Shown here one piece after another: positions 1 to 8,775 of a stretch of 64,000 nt of DNA (the first letter of the stretch is position 1; every line of letters starts with the position of its first letter). The position numbers and the translations under genes were made by a program. Origin of the DNA: Shewanella vesiculosa (lineage in GTDB: Bacteria > Pseudomonadota > Gammaproteobacteria > Enterobacterales > Shewanellaceae); assembly GCF_021560015.1 (NCBI RefSeq), contig NZ_CP073588.1:62001-126000 (forward strand), in the 5' to 3' direction. The notes under the pieces are model-generated. The model ran no database searches, was not told the DNA's origin, and was given only the letters and a program-made list of their open reading frames with translations.

Positions 1-1
1 G

Positions 2-115
2 TTTTCACTCGTTCGGCTAGTTAATGTGCAAAATGATGCTTTTTTATCGATTTTAACCCCAGAAAGTGGTTTGTCAGCATTAATCACCAAGAATAAAGTC
101 ATAGATGCTTGCTGA
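2..115 (+). CDS. possible 3' end of an unidentified gene
   Basis: The frame is open from the window edge to a TGA at 113-115, giving about 37 residues ending in KNKVIDAC. I do not recognise the protein. An open frame this short is not unlikely by chance, so the call rests on its position at the edge and on the hairpin with a T-run about 115 bases downstream, which would suit a terminator. Confidence 0.25.
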   Translation, partial: FSLVRLVNVQNDAFLSILTPESGLSALITKNKVIDAC

Positions 116-230
116 CGATTACATAAAAAGTAATCAGAAAATTGAATTTGTCGTTTCTTGATCTGCATTAGACCGATTTTTAACTAATAGTTAGAGTTTT
201 GGCTTTAACGGCCAGCCCGAGTCGTTGATA

Positions 231-264
231 GTTCATTCTTTACATGTAAAGAAGTGAACTTTTT
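231..264 (+). terminator. palindromic hairpin followed by T-run
   Basis: TTCTTTACA (236-244) is followed directly by its exact reverse complement TGTAAAGAA (245-253). Outer arms GTTCA (231-235) and TGAAC (255-259) also pair, with a one-base bulge. Five T follow (260-264). It could be an intrinsic terminator for whatever ends near 115. The stem is AT-rich and has no loop spacer, so a dimeric regulator's operator is an alternative. Confidence 0.4.
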
Positions 265-803
265 ATAGGGCATTTTATCTTAATTTAGGTTCACTGAAAT
301 GCGAGGACATTTACTCAACGGGAGAGAAGTGATTCAGATAGGTCTGAATTATGCCAGCTAATCTAACAACATTAATTGTCCAGCTATGTATAGCCGTTTA
401 ATTCAAGGCAGAGTTTATGACATGTCGTTATGCTACATCACGATAACGCAATCTACACTCACCACAGACACTGCCCGAAGCTCTTTTAATCTTATAAATT
501 TTTTACCAGAAATTAGCGCAGCTAGAGACAGAGTCTTTAACACTTGTGTCGCTTGGTTTCATAAAAATTAAACCGGTTAGTTTGAAGAATGTTAACGACG
601 GACGAACAACCGGGCTTGATGATATTTGATTAGTAGTGACTACAATTGATATATGTTTAATTAGAGCTTGCTTAATTATGCGGTCATTCTCTATCTTAAA
701 ATCTATTAATTCTATTTTATAGAACGATTTTGGCTATTTTTACTGATTTTCTTTCCCAAAATTAACGTTAAAATGTTGTGACTTGTTTAGAGGAAAGTAA
801 GAC
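265..803. other. gene-poor stretch
   Basis: I see no convincing gene here. A 61-codon open frame at 386-571 has no good ribosome binding site and no recognisable product. The last 100 bases are AT-rich and presumably hold the promoter of the cytochrome b561 gene. A strong ribosome binding site (GAGGAAAG, about 790-797) lies just before its ATG. Confidence 0.5.
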
Positions 804-1361
804 ATGTTAAAAAACACTCCGACTGGCTATGGTTTAGTGACCATTATGATTCATTGGTTGTCCGCCATCGCTGTTATTGGTCTATTTAGCGTAGGCTATT
901 GGATGGTAGATCTTACCTACTATAGTAGTTGGTACCAAACGGCACCACATCTTCATAAAAGTGTCGGTCTGCTTTTACTTGGATTAACACTATTGAGGTT
1001 TGTTTGGCGGACCATATCACATGCTCCTAGTCCATTATCGAACCATCAGCCATGGGAAAAACGTGCGGCTAAGTGGGCGCATACAGCTCTTTATACGTTA
1101 ATGTTACTCATTATGTGTTCAGGAATTATGATTTCGACAGCTGATGGTCGAGATATTTGGATTTTTGATTGGTTTGCCGTGCCATTTCCTGACGCTTTTA
1201 TTGATGATCAAGCCGATACCGCTGGAGTGATACACCAATACCTTGCTTACAGCTTAATGGGGTTGGTTGTGTTGCATGCCGCAGGTGCGATTAAGCATCA
1301 TGTTATTGATAAAGACAACACGCTTAAAAGAATGTTGCTGCCAAGTCGTATCAGCAAATAA
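804..1361 (+). CDS. cytochrome b561 family di-heme membrane protein
   Basis: A 185-residue integral membrane protein of the bacterial cytochrome b561 (CybB/YodB/YceJ) family. These proteins carry two b hemes between four transmembrane helices and move electrons between quinol and periplasmic partners. Visible features are His17 in the first helix (MIHWLS), a HKSVG motif at about residues 51-55 opening the second helix, and histidines in helix four (VLHAAGAIKHHV). Length is normal for the family. The start follows GAGGAAAG at good spacing. A YceI gene follows after 95 bp. This b561-YceI pairing is common in proteobacteria (E. coli yceJ-yceI) and suggests a shared role with an isoprenoid or quinone ligand. 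The family call is secure; the electron partner is unknown. Confidence 0.93.
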   Translation: MLKNTPTGYGLVTIMIHWLSAIAVIGLFSVGYWMVDLTYYSSWYQTAPHLHKSVGLLLLGLTLLRFVWRTISHAPSPLSNHQPWEKRAAKWAHTALYTLMLLIMCSGIMISTADGRDIWIFDWFAVPFPDAFIDDQADTAGVIHQYLAYSLMGLVVLHAAGAIKHHVIDKDNTLKRMLLPSRISK

Positions 1362-1456
1362 TCGAATGGTTTAACCGTCGAACCGATTAACCGTTATGTT
1401 CGATGTATATCACTACCTATTTATCTACTTGTTATTAACTTAAAGGAATAAAAGTC

Positions 1457-2032
1457 ATGAAAAAACACCTTATAGCAGCACTCATGGGTGCAACGTTTAT
1501 GTTACCTGTTGCTGTTAACGCTGCCGACTATGTTATCGACACTCAAGGTGCACATGCATCAATTCAATTTAGTGTAAGCCATTTGGGTTATAGCTTTGTG
1601 GTGGGACGCTTTAATGAGTTCTCTGGTGACTTCAGTTTCGATGCTGCCAAAGTAGCAGACGGCAAAGTGAATGTTAAAATTAATACTAACAGTGTTGATT
1701 CTAATCACGCTGAACGTGACAAGCATTTGCGCAGCGCAGACTTTTTAAATACCAGCAAATTCCCAGAGGCTTCTTTCACATCAACATCGATTGTCGATAA
1801 AGGTAATAACCAGTTTGTGATTAATGGTGACTTTACCTTAAATGGTGTAACCAAACCGTTAACTATTGATGCTGTTGCTATCGGTGAAGGTAAAGATCCA
1901 TGGGGTGGTTACCGTGCAGGTTTTACCGGCACAACCAGTTTTGCGATGAAAGATTTCGGTGTCAAAATGGATTTAGGTCCAGCTTCTGCTAACGTTGAAT
2001 TAGCCTTGGTAGTGGAAGGCGTTAAACAATAA
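1457..2032 (+). CDS. yceI: YceI family periplasmic protein
   Basis: A 191-residue secreted protein with a signal peptide of about 22 residues (KKHLIAALMGATF..., probable cleavage VNA-ADY). The mature part is a YceI domain, a lipocalin-like barrel that binds isoprenoids such as octaprenyl chains in known members. Family motifs include AHASIQFSVSHLGYS near the N-terminus, HLRSADFLNTSKFPEA in the middle and DFGVKMDLGPASANVEL at the C-terminus. It sits 95 bp behind the b561 gene and is followed by a strong bidirectional terminator. The ligand is not known, but the pairing suggests a quinone-like compound. Confidence 0.94.
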   Translation: MKKHLIAALMGATFMLPVAVNAADYVIDTQGAHASIQFSVSHLGYSFVVGRFNEFSGDFSFDAAKVADGKVNVKINTNSVDSNHAERDKHLRSADFLNTSKFPEASFTSTSIVDKGNNQFVINGDFTLNGVTKPLTIDAVAIGEGKDPWGGYRAGFTGTTSFAMKDFGVKMDLGPASANVELALVVEGVKQ

Positions 2033-2056
2033 TCTGTCGGATTAGTGATGAATAAA

Positions 2057-2084
2057 ACAAAGCCGCTAAGTTAAGCGGCTTTGT
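2057..2084. terminator. bidirectional intrinsic terminator between yceI and yggX
   Basis: ACAAAGCCGCT (2057-2067) and AGCGGCTTTGT (2074-2084) form an 11-bp perfect stem with a 6-nt loop. There are A's before and T's after, so it can serve both the plus-strand yceI and the minus-strand yggX. Confidence 0.85.
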
Positions 2085-2116
2085 TGTCTAATACTGTTAT
2101 CGATTATATTGCTAGG

Positions 2117-2395
2117 TTATTCATCTTCCGCTGGTGGAACATAACCTTCGATTTCAACGTCTTTACCTTCAAATAAAAAGTGAGTCATTTGCTCTTCAAG
2201 AAATTTGCGGTCATCAACATTCATCATATTGAGTTTTTTCTCGTTAATGAGCATGGTTTGCTTCTTTTGCCATAAGCCCCAAGCTTCTTTACTGATATTG
2301 TCAAAAATGCGCTTACCCAATTCGCCTGGGTAAAGCTGAAAATCTAAGCCATCAGCTGATTTGTTGAGATGTTGACAGTGAACTGTGCGAGCCAT
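2117..2395 (-). CDS. yggX: YggX family Fe(2+)-trafficking protein
   Basis: A 92-residue cytosolic protein, about the family's usual length of 90. The N-terminal motif [19 protein letters not shown] carries the conserved cysteine. The family is linked to iron-sulfur cluster protection and iron trafficking under oxidative stress. It lies 37 bp behind mutY on the same strand, the arrangement also found in E. coli. The pairing suits repair of oxidised guanine by an iron-sulfur enzyme. Confidence 0.95.
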   Translation of the reverse strand: MARTVHCQHLNKSADGLDFQLYPGELGKRIFDNISKEAWGLWQKKQTMLINEKKLNMMNVDDRKFLEEQMTHFLFEGKDVEIEGYVPPAEDE

Positions 2396-2432
2396 GATGA
2401 TTCCTTACTAACTTTATTAATTACTGTAAACA

Positions 2433-3506
2433 CTAATGTGTCGCGAAAAGTACGGCTAAATTAGCCAAAATGCGTTCTGTGGCTGCTGCCAAGCCGACTT
2501 TCGCAGGTTGCTCTATGTTATACCAGAGAGCCGAGGTTTGTTCCATGATGCCAGTAGCTTGAGCAACAGATAGTTCAACTAATACGGGTTGAATATCAAG
2601 ATGGAAATGACTAAAGGTATGCCTAAACCCTGCAAGCCCTTGTTCAGATTGTGTCAAATTATGCAGGGTTAAATAGTCATTTAATTCTGCTTGATGCTCA
2701 AATTGTGGAAAACACCATAACCCTCCCCATATACCTGCTGGTGGGCGCTGGATTAATTGAACTTTTATAGAATCTTCGCTGTTATCAACTAAAACCACCA
2801 TAAAGGCTGATTTTTCGGGCGTCACTTTTTTAGGCTTTTTACCTGGATATAGGCTTTGATGGCCACTTTGTTGCGCTACACAATCAATTGCCACAGGACA
2901 GGCTGCGCAATTAGGTTTGCTGCGAGTACAAACACTTGAACCAATATCCATCATAGCTTGGTTAAACTTTTCAACATTTTTGGCAGGTGTTAACGCATCC
3001 GTTAATTGCCATAATTGCTGCTCAACGTTTTTTTGTCCTGGCCAACCTGCAATAGCACCATGTCTGGCCAATACTCGTTTAACATTTCCATCTAAAATAG
3101 GGTGGTGTTGACCAAGTGATAATGACAGTATCGCCCCAGCGGTAGATTTACCTATTCCAGATAAAGCCACGGCATCTTCAAACTGAGTGGGAAACTTGCC
3201 ATCAAAGGCATCACGTATATGCTGTGCCGCTTTATGTAGATTACGGGCTCTGGCGTAATAACCTAAGCCGGTCCACAAATGCAGCACTTCATCTTGATGC
3301 GCATTAGCAAGATCGACAACGCTTGGGAAGCGCGCCATAAATTTTTCATAATAGGGAATCACCGTCGCAACTTGAGTTTGCTGGAGCATGATCTCCGACA
3401 CCCAAACACGGTAAGGCGTTTTATTGAGCTGCCAAGGCAGTGATTTGCGACCATGCAGGTCGTACCAAGCGATAATACGCTCAGAAAATGGGCTTAGATT
3501 TTTCAT
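2433..3506 (-). CDS. mutY: A/G-specific adenine DNA glycosylase MutY
   Basis: A 357-residue base-excision-repair enzyme that removes adenine mispaired with 8-oxoguanine. The HhH-GPD domain fills the N-terminal two thirds. The catalytic Glu is in [12 protein letters not shown], the Asp in [13 protein letters not shown], and the hairpin in [13 protein letters not shown] 4Fe-4S loop C-x6-C-x2-C-x5-C ([17 protein letters not shown]) follows. The C-terminal NUDIX-like domain ([12 protein letters not shown]) reads the 8-oxoG. Length is normal. It is the first gene of a minus-strand mutY-yggX unit, divergent from trmB with a shared 238-bp intergenic region. Confidence 0.97.
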   Translation of the reverse strand: MKNLSPFSERIIAWYDLHGRKSLPWQLNKTPYRVWVSEIMLQQTQVATVIPYYEKFMARFPSVVDLANAHQDEVLHLWTGLGYYARARNLHKAAQHIRDAFDGKFPTQFEDAVALSGIGKSTAGAILSLSLGQHHPILDGNVKRVLARHGAIAGWPGQKNVEQQLWQLTDALTPAKNVEKFNQAMMDIGSSVCTRSKPNCAACPVAIDCVAQQSGHQSLYPGKKPKKVTPEKSAFMVVLVDNSEDSIKVQLIQRPPAGIWGGLWCFPQFEHQAELNDYLTLHNLTQSEQGLAGFRHTFSHFHLDIQPVLVELSVAQATGIMEQTSALWYNIEQPAKVGLAAATERILANLAVLFATH

Positions 3507-3744
3507 GGGCGCAGTGTAGCCATAGGCATTTTATTACACAAGTAGCCGCGCTATTTAAAAACATAAATTAGCATAAACATGTGCAATCAGTTTAGGTATA
3601 ATGCGCAACTGACTTTATAAATGATCTATTACAGATAGCAATTGCGTAACGTGCTAGTTAAGAGTGGCTTAATGGCATATAGCCGCTAGCTGATTTTATC
3701 ACTAGTTACACAGCACAACAGAATACGCAGACAACGAGGCAAAA

Positions 3745-4461
3745 ATGAGCGACGTTACCACAGCTGAATTTAACGAAGAAGGTAAGTATATTCGTAAAAT
3801 CAGAAGTTTTGTTTTACGCGAGGGCCGTTTAACTAAAGGTCAATCTCAAGCAATTGAAGCATATTGGCCAACAATGGGGCTTGATTACACTCCACAAGCG
3901 TTGGAGTTAACTCAAGTGTTTGGTCGCGATGCTGATACCGTGTTAGAAATCGGTTTTGGTATGGGCGCATCATTAGTGCAAATGGCAAAAGCTGCCCCAG
4001 AGCAAAACTTTATTGGCATAGAAGTTCATAAGCCAGGTATTGGTACGTGTCTTGCTGATGCTGGTGCTGCTGAAGTCACTAACTTACGTGTATATCATCA
4101 CGATGCAATGGAAGTGTTAGAGCACAGCATTGTTGATGGTTCACTTGAGCGCGTTCAATTATTTTTCCCAGATCCTTGGCATAAAAAGCGCCATCATAAG
4201 CGCCGTATTGTACAAGCTGAGTTTGTACAGCTTATCCGCCGTAAGCTTAAGATTGGTGGCGTGTTTCACATGGCAACCGATTGGGAAAATTACAGCGAGC
4301 ATATGTTAGAGATAATGAATGCAGCAGAAGGTTATAAAAATCAATCAACAACTGGTACAGTTGTCGAACGTCCAGACCATCGTCCGCTAACAAAGTTTGA
4401 AGCAAGGGGCCACAGACTTGGTCACGGCGTATGGGATATCATGTTTGAGCGTATCGCTTAA
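3745..4461 (+). CDS. trmB: tRNA (guanine-N7)-methyltransferase TrmB
   Basis: A 238-residue SAM-dependent enzyme making m7G46 in tRNA. The SAM-binding motif is [13 protein letters not shown] (about residues 65-77). The family signature [15 protein letters not shown] is at about 140-154, with a conserved TKFEARG near the end. Length matches E. coli TrmB. The start is preceded by GAGGC at suitable spacing. yggL and glsB follow on the same strand with gaps of 35 and 6 bp, suggesting co-transcription. Confidence 0.96.
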   Translation: MSDVTTAEFNEEGKYIRKIRSFVLREGRLTKGQSQAIEAYWPTMGLDYTPQALELTQVFGRDADTVLEIGFGMGASLVQMAKAAPEQNFIGIEVHKPGIGTCLADAGAAEVTNLRVYHHDAMEVLEHSIVDGSLERVQLFFPDPWHKKRHHKRRIVQAEFVQLIRRKLKIGGVFHMATDWENYSEHMLEIMNAAEGYKNQSTTGTVVERPDHRPLTKFEARGHRLGHGVWDIMFERIA

Positions 4462-4496
4462 TCACAACTACACTTTCAGCAATCGGAGAATACACC

Positions 4497-4823
4497 ATGG
4501 CGCAAAATCGTAGTCGTCGTTTACGTAAAAAATTACGAGTTGATGAGTTTCAAGAGCTAGGTTTTGAAATTAACTGGACCTTTGATGAGTCAGTTTCTGA
4601 GCAAGATATTGATAACTTAGTCGATCAGTTTCTTATTGAAGTTATTGAACCTCGTCAATTAGGTTTCCACGGTGGTGGACATAAGCAATGGGAAGGTATT
4701 ATTGCTACCCAAGCTATTGGTAAATGTACTGATGAAGATACTGCAGAAGTCAAAACATTCTGGAAAGACAAGCCTGTTTCTAACCTTGAAGTCAGTGATT
4801 TATATGATATTTGGTGGGGTTAA
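4497..4823 (+). CDS. yggL: YggL family (DUF469) small protein
   Basis: A 108-residue basic-start protein (MAQNRSRRLRKKLRVDEFQELGF...) typical of YggL, a short ribosome-associated protein family in gammaproteobacteria. The conserved GFHGGGHKQWEG block is at about residues 56-67. It lies between trmB and glsB, the same neighbourhood as in E. coli (yggL next to trmB). The start follows a GGAG site (about 4484). Its exact role in ribosome function is not established by the sequence. Confidence 0.92.
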   Translation: MAQNRSRRLRKKLRVDEFQELGFEINWTFDESVSEQDIDNLVDQFLIEVIEPRQLGFHGGGHKQWEGIIATQAIGKCTDEDTAEVKTFWKDKPVSNLEVSDLYDIWWG

Positions 4824-4829
4824 GCTAAA

Positions 4830-5759
4830 TTGCCAGAGCAATTATTACTTCAGCAAGCTGTCGATAAAGTAAAATCGCTTTTGGGTAAAGGCAAGGTGGC
4901 AGGATATATTCCTGCTCTTGCCTGTGTTGACCCTAATAAAATAGGTATTGCAGTCACCACCATTGATGGTCAAACAATTGGTGCCGGTGATTACCTCGAA
5001 CCTTTTTCAATTCAAAGTATTTCTAAAGTTTTTAGCTTAACTCTGGCACTGAATTTATATACCGAAGATGAAATCTGGAGTCGGGTAGGCAAAGAACCCT
5101 CAGGACACTCGTTTAATTCCCTCGTGCAGGTTGAATTAGAGCGCGGTAAACCTCGCAACCCTTTTATTAATGCCGGTGCACTGGTAATAGCCGACTTGCT
5201 GCAAGCGCGTCTTGGGGCACCTAAGCATCGTATGTTGGAAGTGGTCCGCCAATTAAGCCAAAACCCAATACTTACTTACGATAAAGTCGTCGCGGACTCT
5301 GAGTTCCAGTTCAGCGCCCGCAATGCATCTATTGCTTATTTGATGAAGTCATTTGGTAATTTTGACGGCGACGTTAATACCGTGCTTAAAAGTTATTTTC
5401 ATTATTGTGCATTAAGAATGAATTGCGCTGATTTGTCTCGGGCTATGTTCTATTTAGCTAATCGTGGTAAAACGCTCGATGGCGACAGTTTAGTATCGCC
5501 TGTGCAAACTCGTCAACTCAATGCATTACTGGCAACATCGGGACTATACGATGGTGCAGGTGAGTTTGCTTACCGCGTGGGTATGCCGGGTAAAAGTGGT
5601 GTGGGCGGCGGGATTATTGCGGTTATCCCTGGTGACATGTCAATTTGTGTCTGGTCACCTGAGCTTGATGTTAATGGCAACTCACTTGCCGGCACTGCGA
5701 TGCTTGAGCACCTCAGTCAGCAACTCGGTCGATCTATTTTTTTAGTTTGGTGCAGATAA
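4830..5759 (+). CDS. glsB: glutaminase (beta-lactamase-fold)
   Basis: A 309-residue glutaminase of the serine-dependent family, converting L-glutamine to glutamate and ammonia. The catalytic SxxK motif is S63-I-S-K66 in FSIQSISK. Other family blocks are [22 protein letters not shown] and [11 protein letters not shown]. The start is a TTG six bases after yggL, which gives the family-typical MPEQ N-terminus. The C-terminus is odd. Relatives end at about LGRSIF, but here the frame reads on for five residues (LVWCR) after a run of seven T at 5737-5743. With six T the gene would stop at 5743-5745. Either a real extension or a one-base homopolymer error; activity is unlikely to be affected. Confidence 0.95.
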   Translation: MPEQLLLQQAVDKVKSLLGKGKVAGYIPALACVDPNKIGIAVTTIDGQTIGAGDYLEPFSIQSISKVFSLTLALNLYTEDEIWSRVGKEPSGHSFNSLVQVELERGKPRNPFINAGALVIADLLQARLGAPKHRMLEVVRQLSQNPILTYDKVVADSEFQFSARNASIAYLMKSFGNFDGDVNTVLKSYFHYCALRMNCADLSRAMFYLANRGKTLDGDSLVSPVQTRQLNALLATSGLYDGAGEFAYRVGMPGKSGVGGGIIAVIPGDMSICVWSPELDVNGNSLAGTAMLEHLSQQLGRSIFLVWCR

Positions 5760-5775
5760 ATTAATTATTATTGAG

Positions 5776-5814
5776 ATTCGTAAAATAGACTACTTTTTGG
5801 TTTATTTTACGAAT
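5776..5814 (+). terminator. hairpin downstream of glsB
   Basis: ATTCGTAAAATA (5776-5787) and TATTTTACGAAT (5803-5814) are perfect inverted repeats around a 15-nt loop. It lies between glsB and the yggN-like gene. There is no strong T-run after it, so it may be a weak terminator or mRNA-end stabilising structure. Confidence 0.4.
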
Positions 5815-5972
5815 ACACTTCCGCTATTGTTTCTCTACTCGGCCATCTTTTTTGTTTTTAAGCTTTTAATTCAATATAAATCAAAATCTTATAGTTGTTG
5901 GCATAACTTATGCTTTATACCTTTCATATTCGACCTAATTATTGATATTCGTATACCAAAAGGATTTTTATC

Positions 5973-6786
5973 ATGACTAAGCAAAAGTTGATTTGTGGTT
6001 TAGCGTTAACGAGTGTGTTATTCACCGCTGGGGCGTTAACACCTGCAATGGCAAAAATGTCATTGAATGATGAGAAGTGTAACGTAACCCTAAACTACGA
6101 CGTAACGGTTGAGCCGACTACGCTACAAATTAGCGATAATGGAATCGAAAAGTATCGTGTTGAGTTAGGTCAGCTTTATGTTGAGGGTAAAAAAAGTGAC
6201 TCTTAATGACAAACAACAAAAATTACTCACCCAGTACTCTGAAGAACTTTCTCGCCAAGTGCCAGATGTTATAGACCTTGTTGGAGATGTTGTTTCTGTG
6301 GCTACTCAAGCGGTTAATATGGCGTTAACACCTATTTTTGGTGATGCTGCTAATGTTCATATCGATAAATTAATGGTCGGTATTCAAAAGCGTGTTGATA
6401 CCATGGCATATCAACAAGGCGATAAATTTTATTTAGGCTCAACAGAAGCATCAATTGAGCAAGCTTTTAACAAAGAGTTTGAGCAAGAAATGGAACAAAT
6501 GGTTACCAGTTCAATGGGATCATTAATGATGACACTAGGTAGCCAAATAATGTCTTCAGAAGGTGGTTCATTTGAAGAGAAAATGAATGCTTTTTCACAA
6601 AAGATGGACAACGTCGGTGCTGACATCGAAAAGCAACTTGAGTCGCAATCGCAAGGTCTTGAAGATCGTGCCGATAAAGTATGTGATAACTTTGCCACTT
6701 TATTAGTGCTTGAAAATCAAACCCGTCAGGCTATTCCTGAATTAGCTCCTTACACCTTAGCTAAGTTAGGTGAAGCAGCAAAGTAA
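5973..6786 (+). pseudogene. yggN: DUF2884 (YggN-like) periplasmic protein, frameshifted
   Basis: Two overlapping frames together make one YggN/DUF2884 protein of about 270 residues. The first (5973-6206) has a signal peptide (cleavage near AMA-KMS) and ends GQLYVEGKKSDS. The second continues in the +1 frame as KKVTLNDKQQKLLTQYSEEL to 6786. The switch is at a run of seven A (6189-6195). With six A the reading VEGKKVTLNDKQ is continuous and matches the family. The rest is alpha-helical with long acidic stretches, ending DKVCDNFATLL. It follows glsB as in the related E. coli neighbourhood. This is a homopolymer sequencing error, a real pseudogene, or conceivably transcriptional slippage on A7. 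The function of the family is unknown. Confidence 0.85.
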
Positions 6787-6831
6787 CCTATATCGATTTA
6801 CTGTCAATATGTCTCCCCGACACCTGACCTT

Positions 6832-6864
6832 CCCCTGTGCTCTTATTAAGACACAGGGGCTTTT
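6832..6864 (+). terminator. intrinsic terminator after yggN-like gene
   Basis: CCCCTGTG (6832-6839) and CACAGGGG (6852-6859) form a GC-rich 8-bp stem with a 12-nt loop, followed by CTTTT. Confidence 0.75.
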
Positions 6865-7186
6865 GCGCCTATTTTAACGATTATGCCGCTATAGCTGGTG
6901 TTGCTTTGTTCTGATAAAGAGATTGTCAATTATAAATATAGAACCATATAGGCTTTTTTTGCTATACTGGTGCCAATTATAACAAAGTTACACTCTACTT
7001 TAGATGTGGTTATATTTTAGAATCTTCAATTGTTGATGTTGATTGACAGTATTCATGTGTTTTGGTGCTTATTTAGCAGTAAAAACATAACAAGTGAATA
7101 TTGATTTTGATGCTTGGCAAGGTTTAGTTACTAGAACAGATATCTGAAATTATTATTAATGTCGTAACCAGCTTAAGGCGACTTTC
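6865..7186. other. intergenic region upstream of LysR gene
   Basis: AT-rich, with no recognisable gene. It presumably holds the promoter of the LysR-type gene at 7187. I see no clear operator. The LysR start is preceded by AAGGCGAC at about 7174, a usable ribosome binding site. Confidence 0.4.
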
Positions 7187-8128
7187 ATGTTAGAACTGTT
7201 AGAACCTATCGCAATTTTTACTCACGTTGCACGAGCAGGAAGTTTTAGTGCTGCAGCCAGACGTCTTGGCATTTCTAAATCTAAAGTGAGCACTCAAGTT
7301 GCAGATCTTGAACATAAACTTGGTGTCCAGCTGATCCAGCGTACAACACGTAGTTTAAGTCTTACTGAAGCCGGTAATTTATTGTATCTTCAGGGTGAAG
7401 AATTACTTCGCGATGCAGAGCAGGCCGTATCGAGTGTGCACAACCTGAATGATGCAACTCGTGGAGTATTGAAGGTCGGGATCTCGCAATCATTTGGTAC
7501 TATGCATATTATCCCTGCTTTACCAGAGTTTATGGCAAGACATCCTGATCTTGAGCTGCAAGTCAGTTTACTTGATCATAAAGTTGATGTTGTCAGCGAA
7601 GGCTTAGATTTATTGTTAACCATGTCTGAGCAATTGCCGCTAGGTATGGTGGCAAGACCGCTAATGAAGTGTCAATTTTTGTTAGTCGCATCACCGGGGT
7701 ATATTGCCCAACATGGTAACATTAGCCGCCCTGAGCAATTAGTCGAACACAATTGTTTGGTGTACCAAGGCGAGTGGCATGAACACAGCATGTGGCAATT
7801 TAGAAAAGGTGAAGATTATTGCGAAATTGGCGTGTCAGGCAATTTCCGTGTTGATAATGCTCCAGCATTAAAATCGGCAGCGGTGAGTGGTTTAGGCATT
7901 GTGTATTTAGCCAGTTATTTGATGGAAGATGAGATTGCTCAAGGGACTTTAGTACCTTTATTACCCGATTGGCAGTTGACACATAACCTTCCATTACAAG
8001 CTGTATATCCTCGTCGTAAACACTTGGCTCCTAAAGTCAGTGCATTTATTGATTTTATTAAAACGCATATTAGTAGCCCGCCATATTGGGACGCTAAGTT
8101 CGATCACCTATATAAACTGCGTAAATAA
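7187..8128 (+). CDS. LysR family transcriptional regulator
   Basis: A 313-residue regulator. The N-terminal winged helix-turn-helix (GSFSAAARRLGISKSKVSTQVADLEHKLGVQL, about residues 18-49) is followed by a linker helix and a periplasmic-binding-like effector domain (VLKVGISQSFGTMHIIPALPEFMARHPDLELQV from about 87). The architecture resembles the large CrgA/DsdC-like group that often controls oxidoreductase or efflux genes. It is flanked by a terminator upstream and a perfect hairpin downstream. No divergent partner gene lies within 400 bp upstream, so the target cannot be inferred from context. Confidence 0.93.
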   Translation: MLELLEPIAIFTHVARAGSFSAAARRLGISKSKVSTQVADLEHKLGVQLIQRTTRSLSLTEAGNLLYLQGEELLRDAEQAVSSVHNLNDATRGVLKVGISQSFGTMHIIPALPEFMARHPDLELQVSLLDHKVDVVSEGLDLLLTMSEQLPLGMVARPLMKCQFLLVASPGYIAQHGNISRPEQLVEHNCLVYQGEWHEHSMWQFRKGEDYCEIGVSGNFRVDNAPALKSAAVSGLGIVYLASYLMEDEIAQGTLVPLLPDWQLTHNLPLQAVYPRRKHLAPKVSAFIDFIKTHISSPPYWDAKFDHLYKLRK

Positions 8129-8192
8129 CATCAACGCCGGATAATAAGGGCTTATCAAATAGCCATTTTTCCGCGAGCAGGATGATATCTAC

Positions 8193-8232
8193 TCACAATA
8201 GGCGTATTGATTTTTCAATACGCCTATTGTGA
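8193..8232. terminator. 18-bp perfect hairpin with 4-nt loop after LysR gene
   Basis: The arms at 8193-8210 and 8215-8232 are exact reverse complements (outer part TCACAATAGGCG, inner part TATTGA) around a TTTT loop. There is no T-run after it on either strand, so ordinary Rho-independent termination is only one option. An mRNA-stabilising end or a protein-binding palindrome are alternatives. Confidence 0.5.
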
Positions 8233-8475
8233 AAAACATATGACAAGTTTGATGCTGCAAACTTAAAACAAATCGCTTTATTCATATTTACTCCCTCTCT
8301 TATTTAGCGCTAATGTTAAGCAAAGTGGAAACATTGTTTTATTTTTAAGACAAAACCTTGCTTGTAGGTTCTATTCTATTTTTATCCCTTTTATATCAAA
8401 TATTTAAGCTATGTCTTTATTAGTTGATCCGTAACCTGCTAATCAAGGGGTTAGTGATTTACGCTGCTTTAGTGG

Positions 8476-8503
8476 TTGAAGTCTGTTCTGATATCAATAC
8501 AAT
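8476..8503 (+). promoter_or_regulatory. candidate sigma-70 promoter
   Basis: TTGAAG (8476-8481) and TACAAT (8498-8503) are separated by 16 bp. They match the -35 consensus at four of six positions and the -10 at five of six. It points into an unannotated stretch that ends in a strong terminator. Confidence 0.35.
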
Positions 8504-8509
8504 GGTAGT

Positions 8510-8703
8510 GTGTTGATTCGAAATGATTTGAAGCATGCGTTTGGTTGAGAAATGACCCCTTTTCAATTAAGCGCACAAATCTGCAAGGTAGCAAATTTTG
8601 GATCAGAGTTGGCAATGCTTTTCGAACTAAAACAATGCCGGCCTTAAAACCATCATCCTAGTTTATTTGGTTTACCCCAGACTTTGTTCTGGGGTTATTT
8701 TTT
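8510..8703 (+). ncRNA. candidate small RNA ending in an orphan terminator
   Basis: No recognisable protein gene precedes the terminator at 8675 for about 540 bases, yet the terminator is strong. With the candidate promoter just upstream this predicts a transcript of roughly 190 nt. It contains only a 31-codon open frame (ATG at 8552) with a poor ribosome binding site and no recognisable product. This could be a trans-acting small RNA, or a small mRNA; the promoter assignment is the weak point. Confidence 0.3.
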
Positions 8704-8704
8704 T
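8675..8704 (+). terminator. orphan intrinsic terminator
   Basis: CCCCAGA (8675-8681) pairs with TCTGGGG (8688-8694) around a six-base loop, followed by TTATTTTTTT. It is on the plus strand with no protein gene immediately upstream. Confidence 0.75.
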
Positions 8705-8721
8705 GTGGTAATGGTGACATG

Positions 8722-8748
8722 AAAACGGCAACCTTAGGTTGCCGTTTT
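8722..8748. terminator. terminator of the DUF885 gene
   Basis: AAAACGGCAACC (8722-8733) and GGTTGCCGTTTT (8737-8748) form a 12-bp perfect stem with a 3-nt loop. Read on the minus strand it follows the DUF885 gene and ends in TTTT. Confidence 0.8.
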
Positions 8749-8775
8749 ACGTTGGTGCAGATGACCCATTGTCAG

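Noticed and set aside
386..571. 61-codon open frame near the window start
   Set aside because: No good ribosome binding site, unremarkable composition and no recognisable product.
8552..8647. 31-codon open frame within the candidate small RNA
   Set aside because: Weak ribosome binding site and no recognisable sequence; too short to support without conservation data.
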